Positions 34,615 through 46,634 of a DNA stretch of 64,000 bases are shown here, one piece after another. The stretch is taken from assembly GCA_033961575.1 (NCBI GenBank), contig CM066731.1:79691501-79755500 (forward strand), read 5' to 3'. Below the pieces are notes generated by a model. The model was not told where the DNA came from. It searched no databases and saw nothing but the letters and a program-made list of their open reading frames with translations. This DNA is from Aselliscus stoliczkanus. Taxonomy: Eukaryota; Chordata; Mammalia; Chiroptera; Hipposideridae. Position numbers and translations under genes: made by a program. Numbering within the stretch: the stretch's first letter is position 1; the number at the start of each line of letters is the position of its first letter.

Positions 34615-35502
34615 ATGAAGAAGCGAAGAAACAAGTCCCAAGTAAAAGATCAGCAGAAACCTCTAGAAAATGGAACTAAATGAAACAGAGGGATCCAACC
34701 TTTCAGAGGCAGAGTTTAGAACACTGAGGATAAGAATGTTTAAGGAACTTAGTGAGGACATAAAGAAGGATAGAGAAATAAAAAACAACCAGTTAGAACT
34801 AAAGAATACAATAACTGAAATGAAGAACACACTCGAAGGAATCACCAGTAGATTAGATGAAGCAGAGGATTGGATCAGCTATTTAGAAGAGAAAATAGCA
34901 GAAATCACCTAGTTGGCACAACAAAAAGACAAAAGAATAAAAAAACAATGAAAATAGTTTAAGAGACCTGTGGAACAACATCAACACAACAAAACAATCT
35001 CATCATAAGAATGCCAGAAGGAGAAGAGAAGAAGCAATGGGTCGAGAATATAGTTGAAAAAATAATGACTGAAAACTTCCCTACCCTGGTGAAGGAAATC
35101 GACATACATGCCCAGGAAGTGCAGAGGGTTCCAAACAAGCTGAACCCAAACAGGTCCACACCAAGACACATCATAGTTAAAATGGCAAACGTTAAAGACA
35201 GAGACAGAATCCTAGAGGCTGCAAGAGAAAGACAGCAGGTTACATACAAAAGAACTCCTATAAGACTAACAGCTGACTTTTCTACAGGAACTCTGCAGGC
35301 CAGAAGGGAATGGCAGGAGATATTCAAAGTGATGCAAAATAAAGGCCTGCAACCAGGATTTCTCTACCCAGCACTGTTATCACTTAAAATTGAAGGAGAA
35401 ATGAAGAGCTTCTCAGAAAAGAATAAGCTCAAGGAATTTATTGCCACCATGCCAGCATTGCAGGAAATGTTAAAAGGGCTTTTTAACAGAAGAAAGGGGT
35501 AA
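34615..35502 (+). pseudogene. L1-D ORF1, broken
   Basis: ORF1p from the ATG at 34615. One extra A near 34668 shifts the frame against L1-B; the coiled-coil part (34670-34909) ends at a TAG (34910-34912); another shift between about 34940 and 35010 leads into an intact second half (35011-35502) with RHIIVKMANVKDRDRILEA and the full C-terminal domain ending FNRRKG. Confidence 0.87.
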
Positions 35503-35541
35503 ACTAGCTAACCTAGGAAGACCAGGAATACAAATAACAAA

Positions 35542-36243
35542 ATGGCAATACATATGCACCTATCAATAATCACTTTAAATGTGAATGGGCTAAATACTCC
35601 AATCAAAAGACACAGAGTGGCTGAGTGGATAAGAAAACAGGACTCATGTATATGCTGTCTACAAGAGACTCATCTCAGATCAAAAGACACACACAGACTG
35701 AAAGTAGAGGGATGGAATAAGATATTTCATGCAAATGGAAGGAGAAAAAAAGCTGGAGTAGCAATACTTATTTTGGACAAAATAGACTTTAAAATGAAGA
35801 CTACAATAAAAGACAAAGAAGGGCACTACATAATAATAAAGGAATTGATTCAATAAGAAGACATAACCCTAATAAACATCTATTCACCCAACATAGGAGC
35901 TCCTAAATATATAAAACAGATTTTGACAAACATAAAGACAGAGATCAATAGTAACATTATCTTAGTAAGGGCCTTCAACACCCCGTTGTCACCCATGGAC
36001 AGATCCTCCAGACAGAAAATCAACACGGAAAGAGTGGCCTTAAATGACACTTTAGACCAGCCGGATTTCATCAATATTTTTAGAGCATTTCACCCTGAAA
36101 AAACAGAATATACATCCTTCTCAAGTGCACATGGAACATTTCCCAAGATAGACCACATGTTTGGCCACAAAACAAGTCTCAGTAAATTTAAGAAGATTGA
36201 AATCATATCAAGCAGATATAGAGGAAAAACTGATGGTTGCTAG
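35542..36243 (+). pseudogene. L1-D truncated ORF2: endonuclease without its last catalytic motif
   Basis: From the ATG at 35542 one frame of 233 codons, with a single in-frame TAA at 35854-35856, runs to a stop at 36241-36243 a few codons after the deletion junction. It keeps LNVNGLN and QETHLRS, but GDFNT reads RAFNT, so a catalytic-loop residue is changed. The SDHN segment is lost to the deletion. No reverse transcriptase or cysteine knuckle. An inactive endonuclease stub; mobilisation must have used another L1's ORF2p. Confidence 0.87.
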
Positions 36244-36705
36244 CTGGGAGGGGGTGGGGATGAGGGAGCAAGGTAAGGGATTAGACAGCATAAATAGGTA
36301 ACTACAATATTGCCACAGGGATATGAAAGGCAGTTCTGGGAATATAATTGATAATGTTGTGAATATTTTGTGGCATGTCAGATGGTCACATATCTTGTTG
36401 GGGAGACCACTTTGGGGATGGGGTAGAGGCTTGATCACTGTGCTGTACACCTGAAGCTGATGTTGTATAATATTGTATGTTAACTGTGATTGAATGTATA
36501 TATAGTCGCAGGATGTGGACTACAGTGTGGTAGTGGAGTCGAAGGGAATAAAAAAGATATGTATGATATGGGGGGAATGGGACAGTGGATTGGAGGGAAG
36601 TTGTCACTTTGAGGGGTAAAAAGTATAACTATTGTGCTGTGTTATAAAAATTAATTAATTAATTTTAAAAAAGAACTATACTAATGCAAAAAAAAAGTAA
36701 GGTTT

Positions 36706-37100
36706 AACTTAAGAATGGCGAGTGATGTGTGTCCTTCTCAGTCACTTTAATGCAGCTTCTCTTTCTCTTTTCAACTCACAGAGCACCTTCTGTATCTGTG
36801 CTAAAGGCTCAGGGATGAAGCCAGGCTACAGTGGAGCTCACTAGGGTTCTGAGAGGTACTCTTCTCCAGGTCCCTCCATGATACTGAGGAGGATCCTGTT
36901 TGCAGCCACGAGCCTCTTCTGGATCTAGTTGTCCCTGATTGCCACAACATTAGATAAATCATCTGGGTCCTGATTTCCTCCACTACTTCCAGTATCAGGA
37001 CCTTTAATGCTACAGAGAAAGTAAGTATCGGCAAGCAAGGCTCAGAGAGGTACTGGTGTGGGTGGTGGTGCAGAGTGTTGAGAGGGACGATTGAAAGAAG
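36706..37100. other. Unassigned non-coding stretch
   Basis: No gene or repeat recognised. Confidence 0.5.
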
Positions 37101-37104
37101 TCAG

Positions 37105-37280
37105 GCAGATGTGAGCTCCAGTCCTGCCTCTGCCCATTACTGATGAGTGATCTTATGCTTTAATTTCTTTGGATTCAGAGATTTGATATATGAAAAGGTA
37201 GTAACAATACCTACCATGGCGTTGTGATAATTACAAGCTGTTAAGTGTCTGAAAGATTTAGGTAATCAATAATAGTTATT
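37105..37280 (+). repeat. MIR SINE
   Basis: Forward MIR: AGCTCCAGTCCTGCCTCTGC, then GTGATCTTATG, GGTAGTAACAATACCTACC and GTTGTGATAATTACA in the expected order. Confidence 0.8.
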
Positions 37281-38577
37281 ATTGCAACAGCAGCATTTCC
37301 AGAGACGCTGCCCTCCACCACTTCTCCACCATTTCTTTGGATTTCTTGTCAAAGCATGCTTTGACAAGACTTTACATGTTTGCAAACAGCCTCTTGCCAC
37401 GTTTCCATTGCAGGTGCAGAGCTATTGATAACACCAGATATGTTATCACAAGTTATCATTGTATTTCCTCTCCATGTTTAGAGCATGCTTTGTCAATTTT
37501 GTTTACAGGGCATTTTCAAGGTTCAGGGAGCTGCAGTGTGAGGGACAGACACTTCAGGCAGCAGATTTCTGGGACTCAGCCATCGAGGACCCTGCTCTAG
37601 ATTGGGGTCTGTGCCTAACCCCAAGAAGAAGCTAAATCAGAATCAGAGTACTCATAGAGAAAATGTTGTGTGGAGGCAAAGATCATTGCTGCTCATACTT
37701 CTCCTGTTCATCAGCCTGTGTTGGTGTCCCAGCTTCACCCACAGTGCCACTGGAAGTCCCCAGCCCACTTGTTTTAACATACTCCCTTTCCTTCATAGTA
37801 CAAGTCGCCCTTCAGGTCCCAGCACTCATGCCATTTTTCCCCTTCACTGTTCCAATACCCCATCACTGACCTCCATCTCCCTTATATTTTTACAGCACAG
37901 TTAGCAATTTATTTCACAATGAAGCTTTGTATTCCACATGGTTGATTAAGTAAACACACTGGTTTTATTTTCTCTAAGATCCTAAAATGACAGCAGAAGC
38001 ATAAACAGGAAGTTGGCCACCAGGGGCAAAAGATGTCCAACATATTTCTGGAAGATAGAAGAAGAAGAATGGAACATATAAGACTGGCTGAGAGTGATAG
38101 GAACTATGGCTCAGATTCTGGAGAGGAATAAGGTCAAAGTTAGCAAGGCAGGAAGGCAAAATAAGGGGACCAAACATAAGGAACTGATGGGAGGCAGGCA
38201 ATATTCAGCCTGACATTGAATCTCTGGAATAAACAAAGATATGACCGACTGATAGTAGGCTGAGACTTCTGTTCTGATTGTTGGAGTCAGGGATGAAGCC
38301 CACCTGATTCTAGCAATAGGGCAGGGACTGGGCTGGATGGGAGGAGGTGACAAGTGTCTCTCTCCCTTCACCTTGAATCAAATCCTGCCAGGAACATGCA
38401 CAAAGATATACAAAATGCCTACCTCACCAGAAAAAAGACCTACCCACCATAGCAGTTGGTTCAGAAGACAGGAGAACACTTGAAAATTCCAATATTTTTA
38501 TATGTTCGTATATATAGATATATAACATTTTAATTTGCACACAACAACTAGAGCAAACATTATTATTCTCATTTTAA
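37281..38577. other. Unassigned non-coding stretch
   Basis: No gene or named repeat recognised. GCATGCTTTG recurs around 37353 and 37481 without further structure. Confidence 0.5.
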
Positions 38578-38840
38578 TTTTTTTAATTAAAATTTATTGG
38601 GGTGAGAGTTGTTTGTAAAGTTACATAAGTTTCAGGTGTATAATTCTGTAATACATCATCTGTATATCACATTGTGTGTTCATCACCCAGAGCCAGTTCT
38701 CCTTCCATCATCATGTATTTGATCCTTTTACCCTCATCTACCACCCCTTTCCCCTCTTACCCTCTGGTAACCACTAAACTGTTGTCTGTGTCTATGAATT
38801 TTTGTTTCTTCATTTGTTTGTCTTGTTCCTTTGTTCAAGT
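38578..38840 (-). mobile_element. L1 3' UTR fragment, reverse orientation
   Basis: Antisense L1 3' end: ATTGGGGTGA, CATAAGTTTCAGGTGTATAA and TAATACATCATCTGTATATC, then the A/G-rich 3' UTR in complement (CCCTTTCCCCTCTTACCCTC). Short, 5'-truncated. Confidence 0.75.
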
Positions 38841-38939
38841 GTAATATCTGTTCTTATCAGTTTAGTTTTTATTCATTTTAGTTAATTAAATATTGGATTT
38901 AATTTTTAAAATAACTGGATACTATTTTAAAAAGGAAGA

Positions 38940-39830
38940 GAGGATAAGAACAAGCTGTTGGCTAAATAAAAAATAAACAATTGCTAAAAATGTTTAGTTA
39001 GAATACCTAGAAAATAACATTGAAGAAATTTTCCAGATCATGGATTAAAGGAGAGGAGAGAAAAGAGACATCAAGTTTCAAAGCACATGCTCTAAGAAAG
39101 AGAGCACAAAATGGAGGTGACAAAATTTTAAAGGAATAATAGAAGAATACTTCCCAGAACTAGACAGGCATAAGTCATCAAATTGAGAAAGTGCATTATG
39201 AAATGAGAAAAATAAATGAAAAATAATGACCACCTTGACACATTTTATGAAACTACAGAATACCAAGAATAATAGATTAAAATGTTTTGAGAGAAAGGGA
39301 GAAAAATTTCTTAAAAACACTTGAGTTTTCATGTTTCACACTTCAGTGATATCATACTTCTCTTTAGCAAAAAGTACAATTGTACAATAGCATCAGATTC
39401 TAAGGGAAATTATATAGATCTCAAAAGTTGATATCAAACAAAAAACCAAATTATTGATCAAATAGGGGAGCAAAATAAATATGTTTTCAGACATAGATTC
39501 AGAAAATTTGTGTCATATGTACCTTTCTGAATAAATTACCAAAAATCCTCCAAAAAAAAGAGAAATGAAAGTCAAAATAAAGGAAAACTTGGAGTCCAAT
39601 AACAAAAGTTCAAAGAAAAGAGATTGCAGGATTCCAGGTGTGCAACATGTCCATGTTGGAATATGATGTGATGGCCTCTCAGAAAAATATCACCAAGAAA
39701 ATAGAATGTACTCCACTCAATAAATACATGTGGAAGAAGCTACAAATCTTAGCAATATAACGGAGTATAGGTTTTTCCTTTATGAACACATACCAATCAT
39801 ATGCACTTAAAAAATTTAAAACGAACAAAA
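38940..39830 (+). mobile_element. Old L1 ORF1-region fragment
   Basis: Highly diverged L1 ORF1-like text (AATAGAAGAATACTTCCCAG; AGAAAGTGCATTATGAAATG). Many stops. Borders uncertain. Confidence 0.5.
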
Positions 39831-42800
39831 TAAGATAGCAAACCAACTCAAGAGGATGAGAATGGAAACTAATGAGAATAATTAAAAAAAAAAGAAAAAA
39901 ACAGACTTAAGCTGAAACTCTAACATGTTATTTCTTTCTTCTTTTTTTTTTTTTTTGATCCAAAGCAAAAGAAAAAATATAGTTGTTTCTGATGAGTAGG
40001 ACTGAGAGTGGGAAAGGATGCGGCAGGATAGGAGGGGGATTGTTCCTTTTCATTAGAAGACCTTATGCACCACCGATTTCTTTCCTATGCATGCAGTATG
40101 CAGATAAAATATTTGAAATTAAATTATTTTATTTTATGAAGAAACCAACTAGTCCAGTTATGTTGCTCTGGGTGGAATTTAGGACATTTCTTTTCAAACC
40201 CACCCCCACCCTTGTGATATTCTGTCAGCCAATCCCAGAACTGACATTGAATTACCTGCACTAATGTTGGAGGGAACCTGTTGACTCAACCCCTTGCAGT
40301 TGGATGGATAGCTGGTATCCCCCCTCTTCTTTGGCATTGGTTTTATGTGTGCAGATCACATCCACAGAGATCTCTAAGAGGACCAGGACTAAGTATAGAT
40401 TTTTCTTGTCTCACAGCACTTTGGATTGAACACTGAAGAACACTTAATTAGCCCTCTAACTCCCAAGGTTAGGAAGTAGTTAAAAGATTATCAAATTCTT
40501 AAATCCCATTCTGATCAACAGAGAATTAATAAAGGATGTGAAAGTAGACCTCAAAATTATTTCCCTGGAAACTACTAAAAAAAATCTAGGCATATTTTAC
40601 AATCCTACTCTTGCTCAGGAAAGCCCATACCCAGGGAGGCAATGGGACCAGTGGAGCCACAGCAAATGAAGTCTTCATTTCCTCTCCCTTCCCAGAACTC
40701 CTATTCGTTCTTCAAAACTTAAGATATAGGTGTTGTTTCATCTAATTCTTGTTCCATTTAACATACTTTTGTGTAATAACTTATACTGCAATAAAACATA
40801 TTCACTCAAATATATAATAAAACGCATAAAGAAGTCTGCAACATGGACAACTGGGTTAACCTCTGGTTAAAGTTCCTCTCTTACCATCTCTCAGCATATA
40901 CTTGAACTTGAAATTTTATCTTCAGCCATGCAGGGATCTGCTCTGTGGTGACAGTCATCTGAAGTCTGAGTTGCATGTCTGCTGACATGATCTGTAGAGG
41001 TGAGGATGCTCCCAGCACACGCACATATTTAGCCATGGCAGGACAGTCACGCATGCAACCACAGCAAGTGCAAAGTGGCAACACTGCCCTTATAGACTGG
41101 AAGTGCAAAGTCATAGCATAACTATCCTCACAGCAGCAAATAAAGTGATGAAAGAACTCAAAAATCAAACTTTATAATCCACATGGAGCACAGAACAAAA
41201 AGATTGACCATTTTTATATTTGTAATGCTATTTGGGAAAGGAGCAGTGAGAAATCGGAGAGTTCATATAACTGTACTATTGAACTTTATATAATATTTAA
41301 ATTATTTCCTACAAACTAATGAAAAATCAGATTAACTGAGAAATTATTAGAAGTATAAGAGAGACACTTTTCGAAGTAAATATCATTAGGATGTCAACTT
41401 TGAAACAATACATTCCTGTTACTCCTCTTCCAATTTCCAAGCTTTGAGATTGGGTTAAATGACCTGAGACCAAAAAGGGAGTTACTAAAACAACTTAGTA
41501 CTTTCAACTGATTATACTTAAATTTAAAATAATTTTTCAAATAATATTAAACAGAAATAAATTGGATGCTGAAGCTGATGTAAAACTATCCATCATATTA
41601 AATTCCTTTTCTAATGTTTGCAATTGTCAAGATACCCTAATTGTTCTCACTGATTCATTTTACAAGTAAATTTTACAATGCAGATTCATAAAATGAGTAT
41701 ATACCTAATATTGATTTCATTCTTTTTTTTTTTACATATCCACATGGAGGTTTCAGTATGGAGTGTCCATCCATATTTTGGCACCTCTTCAGCAATAAAG
41801 TCAAAGTGACACAGAATATTATTATTATTCCTATTATTATTATTATTATTATTCAACCTTAAGATTAATGATTAATGAAACACAAATAAGCCTCACTGAT
41901 GCCCAAATAGAGGTACTTTGAGAATTAAAAGAGTAGTTACCACTTAGGCAGAAAAGTTCTTCTGATTTTTACTGAGAAATTATAGGCTTCCCAAGACATA
42001 GTTCACAACCACAAAAACCATAGTTTAAAAACCAAGTGAATAATATGTAATTAAATGCATACTTATATCAGAAAAAAAAATGTCTTTCACTCACTTATTA
42101 TGTGATTCACTCTTTGGCACCAACCCCTTGACATATGATATGTGACTGACAGATTAAAAGGAGCTGGGAATTCACATGCTTGTTTTATTCCAAAAGGAAT
42201 AAAAAATGTACATGACCCCATTGGATAAAAAGGCATTTATTATTTTTAGACTCTCTTTGGTTGAAGGGAGTGTTGCTGCCTTCTCTCAATAAACTTTTTA
42301 AAAAATAGGCCAGGTCCCCAAAACTCTCTTAACCCCTACCCGTTCTGGAACAAGAGTCCAAACAGCTTTCTATGTTCTGTTTCCTTTCCCCTGGTCACAT
42401 CAGAATTATCACATAGGGCGGGAAGCAACCACAGTTTCTTACCATTTTGTATAGGCATGTAGAAGTTAGGTAATGATGCTGCTGGTTAACTTATTGGGTT
42501 GAAAGGAATCACAGCCAGGTCTTGGGAATGCACCCAGCACGGGCGAGTGCTGAGGCTGGTCTGAGCAGAGGCAGCACTCATCTTGAGCATCCCATGAGAA
42601 AATGACCTTGAACACACCAGCCAAGCAAGAGCAAATGCCTACAATAGGGTCAATCTCCAAAAGGGTAAGGGCTGGTTAGCACAAAGAGAACAGTGTGCGA
42701 GCTCCTTCCATCTACCACAAGGAGACAGTAAGCTCTCCACACACAGAGACCCTCACCTTGGGATAGAAGAGGCAGAGTGCACACTTAGAGTTTTAGCAGT

Positions 42801-43165
42801 GTCCTAAAGGGATACATTTAAACTAAAAAACACTAAACCAAAAGAAACTAAGTTTATATTTTTTTAATTGGCAAGTTTAGGTTTTCCCACTAGCAGGCCA
42901 GGGGAAACTTAGACAGGTTGTGGATACTTAGGTAGGTTGTGGATAAAGAAGGGATATTTGCTTTGTTCACCTGGGCAGTAGCATGTGTGAATATGCAACC
43001 TCCCTAAATGGATATAATATAAATGTATCCATTTACATGCATACATACATGTGTATTTGCCATATAGTAATTGGCCAATAAAATAAAAGATCACCATTTC
43101 TCCATTTAGAAACCAGCAGGTACCAGAGACTCTGCTGCCTTTCTACAAAATCTTACCCATAGCTA
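39831..43165. other. Unassigned non-coding stretch with an (ATT)n microsatellite
   Basis: No gene, RNA or named repeat recognised over 3.3 kb. An (ATT)n run lies at about 41819-41853. A T-run is at 39941-39956. Largely AT-rich unique-looking DNA. Confidence 0.55.
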
Positions 43166-43169
43166 GGTA

Positions 43170-43290
43170 AATGTGACTCCCCAATTTCATAGATGTGGAG
43201 ACTGAGGCTGGAGAATTGAAGTGGCACATGAGAGGTCACTCATCCGATAAGCAACAAGGTCAAGGTTTCAATTCAAATCTGTCTGACCCT
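43170..43290 (-). repeat. MIR SINE
   Basis: Reverse MIR with CATAGATGTGGAGACTGAGG and TCAATTCAAATCTGTCTGAC. 43291-43985 holds nothing recognised. Confidence 0.8.
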
Positions 43291-43989
43291 AAAGTGTGTA
43301 TCTTCTCCCTGTGCCCTGAAGCAGTCACATAGTGGAAAGAAAATGGGTCAATGGCAGTGATATAAAGGTGGAAGGAGGGTTCTGCTTCAGATGAGCAAAA
43401 CAGGACTTCATGGCAGTGTTGGAGACAAAATTAGGGAAATGAGGGGATGAGCTGGGGAAGGCCTGCTAGTCCCAGCATGACCAAGTATGGAGGACACATG
43501 AGGGGATTTGCAGGGCATAAGGCTGCAGAAGGAGGTAGAATCCTGTAAGACTGCTCAGGAGATTGAGCATGCAGGTAGGTGGTGGGGAGCCCTACTTCTT
43601 CAGGTTAGGAAAATGTCCTGCCCAACATGATGACAGCACAACTTGGAAGCCATCAACTTAGGAGATAGAAGTATGTGTCTTTGCAGCTAGCTCTTCCTGC
43701 AACACGATTCCCTTGTTTTGTACCTACAGCGTATGCACTGCCCTGAGAGGAGAGGTCTCTGTCTGTCAAAAATGACTGCTGAGAGGTTTCAGCCCAGGCT
43801 TCCCTCACAGAACAGTTCCTCTATCTTTATATCTACTGAGCCTATAAGTCTGGCCCATCTTACATGTCAGTCTTAAGACATTTTAGTTTTGAGATAGGAG
43901 ATGGATCTCAACAGCTAACATTCCCAGATTGGAAAGCACATTATGGCTGAATTATCCAAAGTGTAATGAGGTCAGGGGCCATCTACCCA

Positions 43990-44170
43990 GCCCCAAGCCC
44001 TAGCTCCACCTCCCTTTGTTGTGTGACCTGAGAGCAATTACTCACTTCTTAGCACTCAGTTCCTCACTCTAATATGTGAATAACAGTAACAGCTACTCCA
44101 TCCTGCTGTTTACAATAATCAAGTGAGTTAATTTCTGAGATAATAGCCCATGTCAGCTGTTACTCTTTCC
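43990..44170 (+). repeat. MIR SINE
   Basis: Forward MIR: TTGTGTGACCTGAGAGCAAT, TCAGTTCCTCACTCTAATAT, then AATCAAGTGAGTTAAT. Confidence 0.8.
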
Positions 44171-44339
44171 AGTAAAACTTGATGTTCCCAGGAGATGAAA
44201 ATGATTCCTTACTGGCAGGAATGAGACTGCCACAGATTGATGATGGAATGTGATGGGAGATGCAAGGAATTGGATGCAAGGCAGAGCTCCAAGTAAGTGT
44301 TATCTTACCTTGAGAACAATGTGGCCCTAGGCAAAATCC

Positions 44340-44500
44340 CAGCCTGGCTGAGCCCTAGTTCTCTCATTCATAAGAATGTGATAGGAATATACCTATGGAC
44401 TCAGAACCCAACTCTACCACTTACTTCAGCCCCTGATGCTTTAGTTTCTCACCTGGAAAATGGAACAATAAGAGTACCAATCTCACTTTCAGGGTAGAAC
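44340..44500 (+). repeat. MIR fragment
   Basis: Forward MIR-like text: ACCCAACTCTACCACTTACT and TTAGTTTCTCACCTGGAAAA. 44501-44837 holds nothing recognised. Confidence 0.6.
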
Positions 44501-44837
44501 CTTTCAAAGAAGACAATGTGCAATTCACCACATTGCTTTTCATAGCTGATGGGACAGATGGAGCTCTTGTCAACATAATGATGCCAACAATGAGGAAAAA
44601 TGCCTGCTGATATATTTTGGATCTGCAGCATGAGAAAGAAATAACCTTAGTTTTATTAAGCCAGTGAAATTTGAAATTGTTCATTAGTACTGCAAAATCT
44701 ATACTATCCTAACTGATTCAGGTATCAAAAGTGTGTGGATGTCATTTAAAGCCAAGGCCATTGATTAGATCAGCGAGGACATGAGTGTAAGTATTATAGA
44801 GAAGAGAAGAAAGATAAAGAAAAGGGAAGGGAAAAGG

Positions 44838-45530
44838 TTAGCAGCATCGTTTTGACTTTTGATTTGGACTAATGGAACATTTTTGGTCATGGAGTATTGA
44901 CTGACTTCCATTATGCACTTTGATGCTTTGTTTCAGGGTTGCATTGGCACACCCATGTTTCATCACCATGATAACATGGCCCAAAACATCGTCTTGCCTC
45001 TCCAAAAGGTCTTGGCAAACTTCGACTCTCCTTTGCTTTTGTTCATCGGTGAGCTCCTTCAGGACCATTTTTGCACACACCTTTCTCATATCAAGATTTT
45101 CAGTTAAGATTTTCCTAACTGTTTCTCTATCAATGTTTACATGGTCTAATATGCATATCATAGCCAGCCAACAATTTTGATGAATTTTTGCAATGTTTTC
45201 ATCTGTTCTGCTCGTTACTGGCTGCCCTGACCTCTCTCACTCAATGACGTGTTCTTTCCCCTCAGAAAAACGTTTCATCCATTTGTACACTGTCATTTTC
45301 TTCATGGCATTATCCCTAATAACTTGGACTAACATGTCCCCAATTTCACTTCCATTCTCGACAAGTTTAACAAGAAATTTAATGTTTGTTCGTTGCTCTG
45401 ATTCAAATTCAGACATTCTTGCGAGGGCACACAAAAACATGCAACAGTAATGAACGCCACTCAGCAAGACACCACCACACATGCAAACAAACACAGCTGT
45501 GAGACACTGATATACCAAGATTATGAAAAC
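44838..45530 (-). pseudogene. Mariner-family transposase remnant
   Basis: Minus-strand remains of a Tc1/mariner transposase. The N-terminal DNA-binding part is at 45430-45237 (EQRTNIKFLVKLVENG; TVYKWMKRFSEGKEHVIE), and the middle part at 45161-44880 (LTDEQKQRRVEVCQDLLER), with many frame shifts. Large parts of the catalytic region are missing, and I could not identify inverted repeats. It is a different and older lineage than the element at 49098. Confidence 0.82.
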
Positions 45531-45597
45531 CTACCGAGCTCTTTGTACAGTGCTCCCAATGTAAGTGCACAGTGGCAAGTTCGCTAATGTTGTCAGA

Positions 45598-45601
<4 letters not shown>

Positions 45602-45645
<44 letters not shown>
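45602..45645. repeat. (TG)22 microsatellite
   Basis: 44 bases of uninterrupted GT repeats just beyond the mariner remnant. Confidence 0.97.
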
Positions 45646-45646
<1 letters not shown>

Positions 45647-46630
45647 GGGGCGGGCAGGAATGATACCACGGAAGTGAAGAGAAGAAAGAATTTAAAGGAG
45701 GAAGACTGACTGGATAGGATTCTGTTAGAAGTTAAATAAGTTAAGTAAAAATAAATTCTTTAAATTGGGAAAACATAATATGGAGATCATTATTGACCTT
45801 GGCATTTTTGGTAGTCAATTTGTAGAAACTATTTAAAAATACTAAATGTTCCTGTCATTTAAAAATCAATTCAATTATTTTGAATGTACTCCAGGAAAAT
45901 TCTCTCTAAACTTTAACAGTGATTTATAGATAAGCTAGTTTATTGTTGCATTGTTTTAGATAGAAATTTTTCAGTTGGAGTATGGGGATAGAAGCCCTAG
46001 AATAACCTGGGAAAAGCAATCTGGGAGATGATAAAGTGCAGGGCACTCCCCAGGTGATTGTAATGTGTGGCCAGGGTTGAGACCATCAGCCTAGATGGTG
46101 ACCTTTCTTGTTAACTATTCATGTTACCTCCTTCTCTAATCCATTTTTATGGATTTCTAGGCTTCAATCTGGTTTCCTACTTCCTGTTTTCCCACCTGGA
46201 TTCTAGCCCTCACTTGTCTCATCTTCCTGGCTGTATGATCCCAGTCTCCTCCCTCTGTCATCACTGCCCCTTTTGACTTGAAACTAACTGTTCACTTTTG
46301 GCTCCAGTTGGTCCTGATGGTTCCTGGCCAACATACATACACACATACACACACACACATTATATTTTATACACTGTATTTTTACTGTACTTTTTCTATG
46401 TTATGTTTAGATACACAAATACTTATCAGTGTCTTACAATTGCCTAGAATATTCAGTACAGTAACATGTCATACAAGTTTATAGCCTAGGAGCAATAGGC
46501 TATACCATATAGCCTTGGTGCGTAGTAGGCTTTGCCATCTAGGTTTGTGTAAGTGTACTCTATGATGTTTGCACAATGATGAAATTGCCCAATGACACAT
46601 ACTCAGAATGTGTCCCAGTTATTAAGTGAC
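45646..46630. other. Unassigned non-coding stretch with a short CA run
   Basis: No gene recognised. A CA-rich run lies at about 46334-46360. Confidence 0.5.
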
Positions 46631-46634
46631 ACAT

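Larger units (their letters stand above)
33602..36694 (+). mobile_element. L1-D: internally deleted LINE-1 with TSD
   Basis: Complete insertion unit: 5' UTR (33609-34614), ORF1, truncated ORF2, 3' UTR and A-rich end, bounded by an 11-base duplication AAGTAAGGTTT (33591-33601 and 36695-36705). ORF2 jumps to the 3' UTR at about 36210, the same junction as L1-B. The TSD shows that the deleted form itself was retrotransposed rather than deleted after insertion at this site. Confidence 0.9.

Noticed and set aside
11205..36245. L1-B and L1-D as two copies made by segmental duplication
   Set aside because: Flanks differ and L1-D has its own 11-base TSD, so separate retrotransposition is favoured; not fully excluded for L1-B, which lacks a clear TSD.
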